Positions 1 through 7,615 are shown, counted from the first letter of the stretch. The stretch is DNA of 64,000 nt from Gammaproteobacteria bacterium (GCA_029880855.1 JAOUNS010000015.1:1-64000); one strand, 5' to 3'. The notes: generated from the sequence alone by a model not told the origin. Translations and numbers: made by a program.

Positions 1-2
1 AC

Positions 3-41
3 CATAGAGGTTTTAAATCCAAAAATGAGCGCGCCGACTAA
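3..41 (+). CDS. C-terminal tail of a cassette gene cut by the window edge
   Basis: An open frame runs from the window edge to a TAA at 39-41, just before the attC at 45, as expected for the end of a cassette gene. Another frame stays open to 120 through the attC and cannot be excluded. No function can be read from 12 codons. Confidence 0.35.
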   Translation, partial: HRGFKSKNERAD

Positions 42-44
42 AAA

Positions 45-129
45 ACATAACAAGTCGATAAAGCGGACGTGTTTTGAAGATCGCGCTTTTTTTAACCTGG
101 TGCACACGCCGCTTATCTAATCGTTATAT
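45..129 (+). other. attC site of the partial first cassette
   Basis: Left box ACATAAC at 45-51 and right box GTTATAT at 123-129, with imperfect dyad between them (AAGTCGATAAAGCGG near the left arm). Confidence 0.85.
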
Positions 130-140
130 GCATTGAGAAA

Positions 141-494
141 ATGAAAAACTCCGAATCACAAGTAATCGAAGCCAACAACGCTCTTACGAAAAAAGAGTAT
201 GAAAAAGCTTTAAAGCTATTAGAACCACTTGTGAAAAATGAAATACCTGGTGCCCTAGGGTTGTTGGGTGTTATGTATCAACTCGGAGAGGGAGTGCCAC
301 TAAACGGAGAGAAAGCAGTCGAGCTACTAACTAGAGCAGTTGAGTTAGGTGACGGAACTGCGGCTCATAACCTAGGTACAATTTATAGTGGCGGCTTACC
401 CGATATTGAAAAGAATTATGAAAAAAGCAAAATGTATTATCGTAAAGCCAAGGAAATGGGTGCGCAGTTTGCACCGGATGAGTTTTATGAATAA
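141..494 (+). CDS. C1: Sel1-like repeat protein
   Basis: 117 aa with no signal peptide. Two Sel1/TPR-like units are visible, around residues 37-52 (GALGLLGVMYQLGEG) and 73-84 (TAAHNLGTIYSGG), each an alpha-helical solenoid repeat that usually mediates protein-protein contacts. ATG lies 12 nt after the attC end. The stop is just ahead of the next attC. This is a single-gene cassette; the binding partner is unknown. Family confidence is good, cellular role unknown. Confidence 0.85.
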   Translation: MKNSESQVIEANNALTKKEYEKALKLLEPLVKNEIPGALGLLGVMYQLGEGVPLNGEKAVELLTRAVELGDGTAAHNLGTIYSGGLPDIEKNYEKSKMYYRKAKEMGAQFAPDEFYE

Positions 495-497
495 TGC

Positions 498-575
498 ATA
501 TAACAAGTCAGCCCACTGGGACGTCTCACCGCGGCTTTGCCGCGCTGGAGTCGCCCGTGGCTTCAAACGTTAGCC
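498..575 (+). other. attC of C1
   Basis: Boxes ATATAAC (498-504) and GTTAGCC (569-575). The central stem is built on CACCGCGGC / GCCGCGCTGG. Confidence 0.9.
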
Positions 576-585
576 TAAAAACCCT

Positions 586-1065
586 ATGACAAAATACTGC
601 GGAATCTGCCATCGGGAATTGGATAAAGAAGATGATCCGTTGTCAGGAGATTGTGGTGGTGATTGTTGGGGATGTATTGGAGAAATAGAGGCCGATTCAG
701 GCTTTGAACCGTCTCTTGAAATGGTGCGCCAAGAGTTTAGAGACGGCTATAGAAATAACTGGATTCCTGCACCTACATTTAGTTACGAGATCATAGGCGA
801 TATACATAAATCAAGTGAAATACGATTAAGAATAAAATTAGTTAGGCCTCTAGGAGAACCGTGGCCAAATGAAACGGTAGAACTAAAAGTATATTTGAGA
901 AATTTATCTACCCATGAGGAAGTTGAAATAACAAATACTCTAGTCACAACTAATTTAGACGGCGTAATCCAGCATGATTTCAAGTATAAGTCCCATTCAG
1001 TAGAACAAGAATTATGGTTTCATATTAAACGTGGTTCGGAAATATGGGCTTATCCAATACGGTAA
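586..1065 (+). CDS. C2: hypothetical protein with N-terminal Cys cluster
   Basis: 159 aa. The N-terminus has C5-x2-C8 and C23-x3-C27-x2-C30, which looks like a small zinc ribbon. The rest alternates strand-like segments (residues 60-155) that could form a beta-sandwich domain. ATG is 11 nt after the attC. No family recognised; the zinc-binding idea is an inference from cysteine spacing. Confidence 0.8.
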   Translation: MTKYCGICHRELDKEDDPLSGDCGGDCWGCIGEIEADSGFEPSLEMVRQEFRDGYRNNWIPAPTFSYEIIGDIHKSSEIRLRIKLVRPLGEPWPNETVELKVYLRNLSTHEEVEITNTLVTTNLDGVIQHDFKYKSHSVEQELWFHIKRGSEIWAYPIR

Positions 1066-1075
1066 TCGAACAAAA

Positions 1076-1168
1076 GGCTAACAAGCCCATTGAGTTCGCG
1101 CGCATTTCCATGCGCGCAGGACCTCGTTCCGCGATGCTCCACTCGGCCTCTCATGGGCGGCGTTATAC
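1076..1168 (+). other. attC of C2
   Basis: Boxes GGCTAAC (1076-1082) and GTTATAC (1162-1168). The centre contains the palindromic GCGCGCATTTCCATGCGCGC. Confidence 0.9.
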
Positions 1169-1182
1169 GAAAAAAATAAGAA

Positions 1183-1533
1183 ATGGATGAATCTTTCAAA
1201 CTAAGTAATACCTATGAAATGCTCCTAGAATTTAAGGATGTATCTAGGGTAATAAGAATTGATGTTTTTCATGGCATTGAAAATGGTAGTTTATATAGGG
1301 CAAGAGTGTGGGATCAAACCACATATAATTTATATCCCACTTTTGCAAATATCGCTAAGGAAGGCGGTCTGAAAAATGAAATGTATAGCTGTGATGAAAT
1401 AAATAGAGAAATAACAACTATCATAGCGGAAGAGCCAACGCTAATAACAGGCAAAGTATATTCGAGCGAAAGTGAGTTTCTTGAATATATTAAAGGTTTA
1501 ATAGGCAAGTATCATGATCTATGTAATAAGTAA
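1183..1533 (+). CDS. C3: hypothetical protein
   Basis: 116 aa, acidic, without signal peptide or membrane segment. Mixed alpha/beta composition. I do not recognise a family. Single-gene cassette; its attC has a mutated right box, so the boundary to C4 may be fixed. Confidence 0.75.
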   Translation: MDESFKLSNTYEMLLEFKDVSRVIRIDVFHGIENGSLYRARVWDQTTYNLYPTFANIAKEGGLKNEMYSCDEINREITTIIAEEPTLITGKVYSSESEFLEYIKGLIGKYHDLCNK

Positions 1534-1535
1534 GC

Positions 1536-1596
1536 GCATAACAAGTCGGCCCAGTCCGTCGCCGCAAAGCGGCGCGGCTGGCCTCTATCATTATAC
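1536..1596 (+). other. attC of C3, right box mutated
   Basis: Left box GCATAAC (1536-1542). The right box reads ATTATAC (1590-1596) where GTTATAC is expected, so the conserved G at the cleavage point is an A. Short central hairpin GCCGCAAAGCGGC. Confidence 0.8.
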
Positions 1597-1611
1597 ACAA
1601 AAAGAAACCAT

Positions 1612-2031
1612 ATGAAAAAACTTGCTTTATCAACAATATTGGCCATTCTGCCTTTAACTACATTTGCGGGTGGTGACTATTTTAAAGCACAGGTCATAGA
1701 ATTTAGTGACAAAGGAAAAAACCAATTTAAATTAAAGCTCAATCAATTATCCCAGCCCTTTGGCAAAAAACATAAAGGCAATAGAGAAATAATCATTCAT
1801 TTACAGTATATGTGCCCATTAAAGAAATGTGATGGCGAGTACAACAAACCCACATTACAAACATACAACAGTGGCATTAAGTTATTGCGAAATCAAATTG
1901 AAGCTTCAAAATATATAAAATTCGGGGTAATGGGACGAGGCTATAAATTAATTGACGGAACAAAGAATCAATATGAAAGCAGAGGCTTAAAAATACATAA
2001 TGACGTTGTTTACTCATACTATGATTATTAA
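1612..2031 (+). CDS. C4: exported hypothetical protein
   Basis: 139 aa. Residues 1-19 are a clear Sec signal peptide (MKKLALSTILAILPLTTFA), so the product is periplasmic or outer-membrane-facing. The mature part is basic and strand-rich with two cysteines in MCPLKKC that could form a disulfide. ATG lies 16 nt after the attC, after AAAAGAAACC. Family not recognised. Confidence 0.8.
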   Translation: MKKLALSTILAILPLTTFAGGDYFKAQVIEFSDKGKNQFKLKLNQLSQPFGKKHKGNREIIIHLQYMCPLKKCDGEYNKPTLQTYNSGIKLLRNQIEASKYIKFGVMGRGYKLIDGTKNQYESRGLKIHNDVVYSYYDY

Positions 2032-2033
2032 GT

Positions 2034-2121
2034 GTATAACAAGTCATTTAAAAACGCAGGGCAAAAAACGCCCTGCTCGGACGCCGCAAAATGCGCGGCG
2101 CCGTTTAATTCTGCGTTAGAA
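2034..2121 (+). other. attC of C4
   Basis: Boxes GTATAAC (2034-2040) and GTTAGAA (2115-2121). Two stacked palindromes: CAGGGCAAAAAACGCCCTG and CGCCGCAAAATGCGCGGCG. Confidence 0.9.
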
Positions 2122-2137
2122 GAACACAAATAAATGC

Positions 2138-2443
2138 ATGGAATACATAGCTGAAAGAAGATTACAAGGAATAGATAATAAAGGACGACAAATAGATATT
2201 GTTGTCGGTATAGGCGCACCGTACGAAGATAAGAACATGGAATCATGGGCCTGTCCTGTAAAAATAGAAGGCCTACATCGGTCTCTTGCTGATCAGCATG
2301 GAATTGATGCTTGGCAAGCAATCCGGTTATCACAAAAATTAGTAGTTGGTTTACTTTCTGACTTTATAGAAAAAGGTGGAAAACTTTATATATTTGATGA
2401 AGAAGATGAATTAAAGAAAAATGAAATTGAAGAATTCTTCTAA
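2138..2443 (+). CDS. C5: small acidic hypothetical protein
   Basis: 101 aa, cytosolic, with a strongly acidic C-terminus (residues 88-101). The pattern of strand, then GLHRSLADQHGIDAWQA, then helix recalls DUF6968-type proteins; this is a weak recollection. The stop TAA lies inside the left box of its attC. Confidence 0.75.
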   Translation: MEYIAERRLQGIDNKGRQIDIVVGIGAPYEDKNMESWACPVKIEGLHRSLADQHGIDAWQAIRLSQKLVVGLLSDFIEKGGKLYIFDEEDELKKNEIEEFF

Positions 2444-2527
2444 CAAGGTCATCAACCGTGACCACCATGAGCTACGGCCTAAACTACAGGCCTCCGCCCA
2501 TGGTGGCACGTTATCACGTCGTTATAT
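2438..2527 (+). other. attC of C5 (subfamily C)
   Basis: Boxes TTCTAAC (2438-2444) and GTTATAT (2521-2527). Core TGACCACCATGAGCTACGGC is shared with the sites at 9756-9844 and 10552-10641. Confidence 0.9.
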
Positions 2528-2539
2528 GGCGGATACAGA

Positions 2540-2896
2540 ATGACACAAAGTGCATCGCAAGCATCGGCATTTTATAAGGAAGTAGCAAGCACGCGTATTG
2601 TCTGGACGATTCGAGATGCGGGTGGTTTTCCTGCTCCGTTGAACTCTGATGGCAAAAGATCACAACCGTTCTGGTCTTCATTGTCTAGAGTAAAGAAAAT
2701 AATTCAAAACGTTGACGCTTACTCAAACTTTGAACCTGTGAAAATTCAATGGGACGCTTTTTCAGAAAGATGGGTTCCTGGTTTAAAAAGTGATGGTATT
2801 TTGGTTGGTGTAAACTGGAGTGGTAATAGAGCCACGGGATACGATCTAGATCCAGAAGAAGTCAAAAAGAATGTGGAGTGCCAAATTGCCATATAA
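2540..2896 (+). CDS. C6: DUF2750-like protein
   Basis: 118 aa. The opening SQASAFYKEVASTRIVWTIR followed by a GGFPAP...GKRSQPFWSS stretch matches what I remember of DUF2750 (PF11042), a small cytosolic family of unknown function. ATG is 13 nt after the attC. The stop TAA is supplied by the attC left box ATATAAC. Length fits the family. Confidence 0.85.
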   Translation: MTQSASQASAFYKEVASTRIVWTIRDAGGFPAPLNSDGKRSQPFWSSLSRVKKIIQNVDAYSNFEPVKIQWDAFSERWVPGLKSDGILVGVNWSGNRATGYDLDPEEVKKNVECQIAI

Positions 2897-2956
2897 CCAG
2901 TCGCTCAAAGAACGGACCGCCTCCTGCGTCGGCGGCCCCTTAGCTTTGCGTTATGT
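2891..2956 (+). other. attC of C6
   Basis: Boxes ATATAAC (2891-2897) and GTTATGT (2950-2956). Short 66-bp site with central GGACCGCCTCC..GGCGGCCCC. Confidence 0.9.
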
Positions 2957-2974
2957 GTAAAAAGAGAATGAACT

Positions 2975-3370
2975 ATGGAATGGAAGTTCAGTTGTGAAAC
3001 AAAAAGTGAAATATCACTCCCACCTGAGTATACCTTTCCTCAGGCGTTTAACTATCTGAACCCGGGGATAAATTCTTTCTATATTCTTGAAAATAAAAAT
3101 GGCTATATACAATGCGCTGGTTCAAAGCAGCAGTGTACCGTAGAGTTTCGTGAATATGATGGAGAAAATAAATTCAAGCATTTTGTATTTTATGATCCGA
3201 CCGGATCTAATGAAGATGTTTTTATTGAAATGACAAATGGCGGTGTAAATCGGAAGAAAAAACATTGTTTTGGTTTTCTCAAAGCTGCCAAACTATTTAA
3301 GTGTTACTACGAGGGGCTCGAATGGCCCGAGGATGTCAAACTTGAAGATATATCATCTCAATTTGAGTAA
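2975..3370 (+). CDS. C7: hypothetical protein
   Basis: 131 aa, cytosolic, aromatic-rich, no signal peptide. A HCFGFLKAAKLFKCYYEG segment near residue 98 is followed by an acidic tail. The overall look (small, acidic, single domain) resembles immunity-type proteins, but that is only an impression. Family not recognised. Confidence 0.75.
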   Translation: MEWKFSCETKSEISLPPEYTFPQAFNYLNPGINSFYILENKNGYIQCAGSKQQCTVEFREYDGENKFKHFVFYDPTGSNEDVFIEMTNGGVNRKKKHCFGFLKAAKLFKCYYEGLEWPEDVKLEDISSQFE

Positions 3371-3373
3371 AAC

Positions 3374-3451
3374 ACATAACAAGCCAATCGTGTGCGACTG
3401 CCAACCCGCCGCTTCGCTTTGGGTTGTCAGCCACACATTGCAACGTTATAC
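3374..3451 (+). other. attC of C7 (subfamily A)
   Basis: Boxes ACATAAC (3374-3380) and GTTATAC (3445-3451). Core CCAACCCGCCGCTTCGCTTT is almost the same as in the attC sites of C13 and C16. Confidence 0.9.
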
Positions 3452-3457
3452 ACGAAT

Positions 3458-3907
3458 ATGATTACTGTAGGTTCAATATCAAGAGAAGACATAGTTGGCG
3501 ACTTTCCGTTTTTAAGAGAAAGATACAAAGGGCGAAGAAAAGCAATTAAAGATTTTACGCATTTAGCGCCTGATTTTGTATTTTGGATATTTCCTGATGG
3601 GAAATTGTTTGATGCGAAAGACTCTCATAAGAGAAATACGCCTAAAGACTATCGTCATATTCTTGAAGATGAACCAGACTATTGTGGATTTCTACGGGGT
3701 CGAGTAGCGAGTAATCATGGTCCACAAATTATCGTCGTATATTGCAGGTCAGAAGCACTTGCAAATGATAAAGAAAAGATGACACAGTTTCTATTAGGAT
3801 ATAAGCAAATTCCGGTACCTATAACTGATACTACTATAGTGGTAAGTGACAATGGAGATTTGTACGGCACAATCAGTGATATACGGGCAAGGTGCGATCG
3901 TATATAA
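3458..3907 (+). CDS. C8: hypothetical protein
   Basis: 149 aa from the ATG at 3458 (MITVGSISRED). A longer frame starts at 3392 inside the preceding attC; I rejected it because those 22 codons are the attC hairpin. Contains a RERYKGRRKAIKDF basic stretch and an HL-PDFVFWIFPDGKLFDAKD segment. It looks like a single soluble alpha/beta domain. Family unknown. Stop TAA lies in the attC left box. Confidence 0.8.
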   Translation: MITVGSISREDIVGDFPFLRERYKGRRKAIKDFTHLAPDFVFWIFPDGKLFDAKDSHKRNTPKDYRHILEDEPDYCGFLRGRVASNHGPQIIVVYCRSEALANDKEKMTQFLLGYKQIPVPITDTTIVVSDNGDLYGTISDIRARCDRI

Positions 3908-4006
3908 CCATACCCTGCACCCGGACACATTTCCGCGGCGCACTTTTTGTGGTAAATACCACAAAAAGTACCCCGCTCCAATGTGCCGGTGAGGGTGTCG
4001 TTAGCG
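3902..4006 (+). other. attC of C8, the longest site
   Basis: Boxes ATATAAC (3902-3908) and GTTAGCG (4000-4006), 105 bp. The tip is a near-perfect hairpin ACTTTTTGTGGTA / TACCACAAAAAGT centred near 3955. Confidence 0.9.
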
Positions 4007-4014
4007 GTAAAATA

Positions 4015-4356
4015 ATGATAAACGAGTACAGAGAATGTGTGCGTGTCTGTGGCGAAATTGACTACGCCGATAAATCATCTGTAAAAAGAAGTAACAAGGC
4101 GGTTTATAAAATGTATCAATTAGTCCAAGCAGCGAATGATAAGGGGACTGAGGCAGTCGCGGAACTTGCTTCGCTCCTTAATGAACCAGAGTGCGCAAAA
4201 TGGTTAGCCCATCAGTTAGTAGAGAAAGCAGCAATTACAAAAGAAATTAAAAACAAATGTTTTGCTGTAGTGGAAACCTTGGCTAAAGGAGAAAGTGCTG
4301 AGGCTCTCGGTGATCGCATATGGCTTAAGGAGAACAGAGACCATGAAAACCGCTAA
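4015..4356 (+). CDS. C9: small helical protein, possibly DUF2019-like
   Basis: 113 aa from ATG 4015 (MINEYRECVRV); the upstream extension to 3892 would translate the attC. The stretch MYQLVQAANDKG then LASLLNEPECAKWLAHQLVE suggests a short HEAT-like helical repeat as in DUF2019 proteins (weak recollection). Cytosolic. Stop TAA is in the attC left box. Confidence 0.8.
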   Translation: MINEYRECVRVCGEIDYADKSSVKRSNKAVYKMYQLVQAANDKGTEAVAELASLLNEPECAKWLAHQLVEKAAITKEIKNKCFAVVETLAKGESAEALGDRIWLKENRDHENR

Positions 4357-4431
4357 CAAGTGGGTCAAGTTCGCTCCCTTCAGTCGCTGGGTCCGTCAAA
4401 AAGCGGCGGCCCCTTACCCATATCGTTAGAT
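4351..4431 (+). other. attC of C9 (subfamily B)
   Basis: Boxes CGCTAAC (4351-4357) and GTTAGAT (4425-4431). Arms GGGTCAAGTTCGC and TTACCC are typical of the B group (C9, C14, C18, C26). Confidence 0.9.
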
Positions 4432-4439
4432 TTCAAAAA

Positions 4440-4751
4440 ATGAAAATAGAAAATTGGATTGATGATAGAAATCTTATACCTGTAGCAGAAGCAATAAGTC
4501 TGCTCTGCAACTACAAATTTGAAGATTGGGACAAGGATGCTATTGATGAAGGAGCTAAAGACTCTGATGAGTCCCAAAATAAATGGTATGAATATGAGTT
4601 TGTCGGTGACTTTAATATAAAATTTTCGGTCACAATTGAGCCAGGATCTAGTGATTACACAATACGTGTAGAGTCTGAAAAAGATATAGAACAAGCCGTA
4701 AATGTTATCGTAGGTCTTGCTCAAAGCTACGAAATAAAAGAATTTGAATAA
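4440..4751 (+). CDS. C10: acidic hypothetical protein
   Basis: 103 aa, strongly acidic, soluble. Residues 1-40 are predicted helical; residues 50-90 look like a three-strand sheet followed by a helix (EKDIEQAVNVIVGLAQSY). ATG starts 8 nt after the attC with no Shine-Dalgarno visible. Family not recognised. Confidence 0.75.
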   Translation: MKIENWIDDRNLIPVAEAISLLCNYKFEDWDKDAIDEGAKDSDESQNKWYEYEFVGDFNIKFSVTIEPGSSDYTIRVESEKDIEQAVNVIVGLAQSYEIKEFE

Positions 4752-4759
4752 ATCATGAA

Positions 4760-4840
4760 ATCTAACAAGGCAAATACACTCGGACAGTCAAAATCGTCGC
4801 TTCGCTCCGTTTTGCCTACCGGTGATTTGCGACGTTAGCA
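4760..4840 (+). other. attC of C10
   Basis: Boxes ATCTAAC (4760-4766) and GTTAGCA (4834-4840). Central hairpin AAATCGTCGCTTCGCTCCGTTTT is truncated here to its key bases: loop TCGCTTCGCT. Confidence 0.9.
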
Positions 4841-4848
4841 GGAAAAAT

Positions 4849-5349
4849 ATGAATAGAATCTCTGTAACTATTTCTTTGCTATTGATTTCATTTTCCAGTT
4901 CAGCTGGAAATCAATTAACGAAGCAAAATTATGAGTGGTACATAAAGAACTACAAATATGTCAATGAAGTAATTGAGTCAGAAAATATAAAAGAAATAGT
5001 TCCAGTCATAAACACTCTTGGAGTAATGTGGCACCATAAAGATGGTGCAATCGGAAAAGAAATTTCTGGCGCTATTGCTAAAGCAATGATATATCACCCT
5101 AAATTAATATTTAGTTGGTTCTCAAAACATCCTGAACAGCTAAATAAATGGGTTGAGAAAATCCCATATGACTTGCTCACTGATTATTCTGGCACCGAAA
5201 AGCGTGTTAAGGAATTAAATAATCTTAGAACCAATTTATTAGTAAAACTGCCAAATTATATTGAAACAGAACGTGATAATGAACTCAGGAACGGGGCAAT
5301 CTCTGTTTTAAATAAAGTAAAAGTTACTAATGTACGTGAAATTGACTAA
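4849..5349 (+). CDS. C11: exported hypothetical protein
   Basis: 166 aa from ATG 4849. Residues 1-20 form a signal peptide (MNRISVTISLLLISFSSSAG). The mature part is helical with many Lys/Asn, including an HPEQLNKWVEKIPYD segment. An upstream GTG frame from 4822 only adds attC sequence. Periplasmic location is inferred; family unknown. Confidence 0.8.
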   Translation: MNRISVTISLLLISFSSSAGNQLTKQNYEWYIKNYKYVNEVIESENIKEIVPVINTLGVMWHHKDGAIGKEISGAIAKAMIYHPKLIFSWFSKHPEQLNKWVEKIPYDLLTDYSGTEKRVKELNNLRTNLLVKLPNYIETERDNELRNGAISVLNKVKVTNVREID

Positions 5350-5351
5350 TC

Positions 5352-5435
5352 TGCTAACAAGTAGCTTCAGCGGAAAATTCACCCGTTCCGCCTATCGGCT
5401 CCACAGGTGATTTTCCGCTGAGCAAAACGTTATGT
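5352..5435 (+). other. attC of C11
   Basis: Boxes TGCTAAC (5352-5358) and GTTATGT (5429-5435). Long arms AGCGGAAAATTCACC and GGTGATTTTCCGCT pair. Confidence 0.9.
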
Positions 5436-5442
5436 GTAAAAA

Positions 5443-5673
5443 ATGAACTTTGACTTACCCAAGCAAGAATACTCAATATCAGTCGCTGAAGAATTGATGG
5501 GTGAAGTGATAGGTAAAATAAACAGTATTGGTGGCCTTCTAAAAGAAGGCTGTAGTAATTCAAATGGAATAATTACATTTAGTGCAGACATACCAATATC
5601 TGAGACATTACTGTTTACGGAATGGCTGTCGAAGTTTACAAAGGGCAATGGAAAAGTTGAGAAAAACACATAA
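5443..5673 (+). CDS. C12: stand-alone protein resembling EF-G domain V (EFG_C)
   Basis: 76 aa. The order of elements matches elongation factor G domain V, a ferredoxin-like fold: EELMGEVIGKINSIGG corresponds to the EEYLGDVIGDLNSRRG region, and a strand plus FTEWLSKFTKGNGKVE corresponds to the ATDLRSLTQGRG end. No GTPase or other EF-G domains are present. The comparison is from memory. It could act at the ribosome or simply reuse the fold. ATG sits 8 nt after the attC, and the stop lies in the next attC box. Confidence 0.7.
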   Translation: MNFDLPKQEYSISVAEELMGEVIGKINSIGGLLKEGCSNSNGIITFSADIPISETLLFTEWLSKFTKGNGKVEKNT

Positions 5674-5742
5674 CAAGTCATTCGTGTGGGACCGTCTAAA
5701 GCGCTGCGCGCTTTATCCGCCCCCACAATTCTAACGTTAGAG
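5668..5742 (+). other. attC of C12
   Basis: Boxes ACATAAC (5668-5674) and GTTAGAG (5736-5742). Central GCGCTGCGCGC hairpin. Confidence 0.9.
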
Positions 5743-5750
5743 GGAAAAAT

Positions 5751-6182
5751 ATGATAGAAGGTATTCATAAACATTTGCTTACAGAGCTAGATAGAGCCGG
5801 ACGAGCTGACACAATATTCGTATTATCTGGCATCGGATTTAACCTTTTGGTACTTGCTATTAACTGGGCACAGGCAGGCGATATCACGAGGAGATATGTC
5901 GGCCACAACAATATTGACAATATTATTATTTTTATAATATTTCTTCTAGGGTCTGTTATCGTCACAACCTCTTGTTTATTAATACTTCGTAATAATAAAA
6001 ATATCTGTTACCAATGCCATACGGCTTTGCTGAAAATATATGCTGACACGGATGTTGAAAAGTACATGCCCTCAGGAATGACAACGTTAGGTAATAAACG
6101 GTTTAATTTATCCGTAATTGTTGTTGCTGGTACAGGTTTAATAGCTGTCATTGTCCCTCTAGTAGTAATATTTGCGAAATGA
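5751..6182 (+). CDS. C13: small integral membrane protein
   Basis: 143 aa. Three hydrophobic spans at about residues 22-43, 62-86 and 117-141. Between spans 2 and 3 lies a soluble loop with CYQCH. The N-terminal ~20 residues are charged and probably cytosolic. ATG follows GAGGGAAAAAT, a fair ribosome site. Inner-membrane location inferred; family unknown. Confidence 0.8.
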   Translation: MIEGIHKHLLTELDRAGRADTIFVLSGIGFNLLVLAINWAQAGDITRRYVGHNNIDNIIIFIIFLLGSVIVTTSCLLILRNNKNICYQCHTALLKIYADTDVEKYMPSGMTTLGNKRFNLSVIVVAGTGLIAVIVPLVVIFAK

Positions 6183-6186
6183 TAAC

Positions 6187-6264
6187 CTCTAACAAGCCAA
6201 TCGTGTATGACTGCCAACCCGCTGCTTCGCTTTGGGTTGGCAGCCCTACATTGAATCGTTATGT
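6187..6264 (+). other. attC of C13 (subfamily A)
   Basis: Boxes CTCTAAC (6187-6193) and GTTATGT (6258-6264). Core closely matches the C7 and C16 sites. Confidence 0.9.
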
Positions 6265-6280
6265 GTATAAAGGAAAATAA

Positions 6281-6634
6281 ATGTCAGAAGAAAGATTCAA
6301 AGAATACACACCAATTTTGGAAGCACTTGTAGCTGAAGCTATTAGCTGCTCACCAGAGACATGGGTAAACGGAAAGCTAACGATAGAATGTGATGGCCGC
6401 GCAATTAATTATATGCTTAAAAATTCTGAGTCAGAAGATAAAGCAAATATAAGCGATGACCTTGCTCAACTATGTGAGAAAATATACGTAACTATGAGCC
6501 AGTACAACGACACATGGTCTCAGTCAATAGTTACTTTCTTCGAAAAAGATGGTTCCTGGAGTTACAACGTAGAATTCAACTACCTTGATAAAGGTGAAAA
6601 ACTTCAAAAAAAACCATGGTGGAAAGTTTGGTAG
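6281..6634 (+). CDS. C14: hypothetical protein
   Basis: 117 aa, soluble, acidic. Helix-rich first half, then ESWNYN-like strands in VTFFEKDGSWSYNVEFNY, a pattern that vaguely resembles YezG-type immunity folds; not secure. A ribosome site AAAGGAAAATAA precedes the ATG, and is better than in most cassettes here. Confidence 0.75.
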   Translation: MSEERFKEYTPILEALVAEAISCSPETWVNGKLTIECDGRAINYMLKNSESEDKANISDDLAQLCEKIYVTMSQYNDTWSQSIVTFFEKDGSWSYNVEFNYLDKGEKLQKKPWWKVW

Positions 6635-6635
6635 C

Positions 6636-6716
6636 GCATAACAAGCGGGTCAAAATCGCTCCCTACGGTCGCTGGAACTCGCAAAAAGCGCGCGCCCTTT
6701 ACCCTTGTCGTTATAC
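6636..6716 (+). other. attC of C14 (subfamily B)
   Basis: Boxes GCATAAC (6636-6642) and GTTATAC (6710-6716). B-type arms GGGTCAAAATCGC and TTACCC. Confidence 0.9.
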
Positions 6717-6722
6717 CTAAAA

Positions 6723-7028
6723 ATGAAAAAAATATTATTCATTCTCTTTCTTTTTACACTGTCACTCACTGTATCGGCAAAATAATATGATCCACCAAGA
6801 TTGACTGCTAGTGAAGCAATTGAAGCATCAAAGGCTTATGTGGCTGAAAATAAAATCTCAATTAGTGATGCATCATTTATCTCTGAAGTCACATATAAGA
6901 ATATTTATAATGAATATGAGCCGGCGTACTGGAGTATAAAATGGCACCTTGTACCCAGGGTTAAAGGTGGCTGGCTTGAAATACGAATATACAATAACGG
7001 AAAAATAGAACCACAATATGGTAAATAG
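6723..7028 (+). pseudogene. C15: exported protein gene with in-frame stop
   Basis: ATG 6723 opens a complete signal peptide (MKKILFILFLFTLSLTVSAK), then TAA at 6783-6785. The same frame continues open to 7028 with YDPPRLTASEAIEASKAYVA... and an IKWHLVPRVKGGWLEIRIYN end, which looks like a PepSY-like or cystatin-like small domain. The simplest reading is a nonsense mutation that cuts off the mature protein right after its signal peptide. Re-initiation at TTG 6801 would give a 75-aa cytosolic product. A sequencing error is possible. Confidence 0.75.
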
Positions 7029-7094
7029 GTACAACAAGTCGTTAAACTAGATCAGCGCAAAAATCGCGCCTTCTGGTTAACTCTGGCGTTATAC
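7029..7094 (+). other. attC of C15
   Basis: Boxes GTACAAC (7029-7035) and GTTATAC (7088-7094). Short 66-bp site; the left box carries C for T at its fourth base. Confidence 0.85.
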
Positions 7095-7099
7095 GAATT

Positions 7100-7528
7100 A
7101 TGAGCATTGAAGAAAATATCAAAAAATTTGGCTGGCAATATCAGTATGTGTTTGATGAGGCTGGAGAGAAGCAGGATTTCTCTTATACTATCGGCCTTGA
7201 AGAGTCATTTTTGCATCCTGAAATAATGATCTTTGGACTTAAAAGAGATCAAATGCATAAAATACTTTCTGAACTAGTAACCGATATTAAAAAGGGTCGT
7301 GTATTTAAGCCAAATGAAAAAACCGGCGATATAGTGGCTGGTGGTTATGAGGTTATGTTTAAACCACTAAAAGAAGAATATATACCAGAATATGCAGGTA
7401 CAGCAGCAAATTACTACAAAAAGTCATTTCGTGTCTATGTCATGCTATGGCCTGATAAAAACAACATTTTACCTACAGAACCAGGTTGTGAGATAACAGT
7501 TCAAAATGAAGCTTTACAAATCGTATAA
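7100..7528 (+). CDS. C16: DUF4262-like protein
   Basis: 142 aa. An FGWQYQYVF start, then FSYTIGLEESFLHPEIMIFG, then a late YYKKSFRVYVMLWPDKNN segment fit the DUF4262 (PF14081) pattern of soluble proteins of unknown function. ATG is only 6 nt after the attC. The stop TAA lies in the following attC box. The family call is from motif memory. Confidence 0.85.
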   Translation: MSIEENIKKFGWQYQYVFDEAGEKQDFSYTIGLEESFLHPEIMIFGLKRDQMHKILSELVTDIKKGRVFKPNEKTGDIVAGGYEVMFKPLKEEYIPEYAGTAANYYKKSFRVYVMLWPDKNNILPTEPGCEITVQNEALQIV

Positions 7529-7599
7529 CAATCAATCGTGTGTGTCTGCCTCCCCACCGCTTCGCTCTGGGTTGTCAGCCACACATTGCAGCGTTAAGC
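7523..7599 (+). other. attC of C16 (subfamily A)
   Basis: Boxes GTATAAC (7523-7529) and GTTAAGC (7593-7599). Core CCGCTTCGCTCTGGGTTGTC as in C7 and C13. Confidence 0.9.
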
Positions 7600-7615
7600 A
7601 TACAGCAGGGACGAT

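Noticed and set aside
3392-3460. Long N-terminal extension of the C8 gene
   Set aside because: These 22 codons are the preceding attC hairpin. The ATG at 3458 fits the usual distance after a right box. The same reasoning was used for the C9, C11 and C20 starts.
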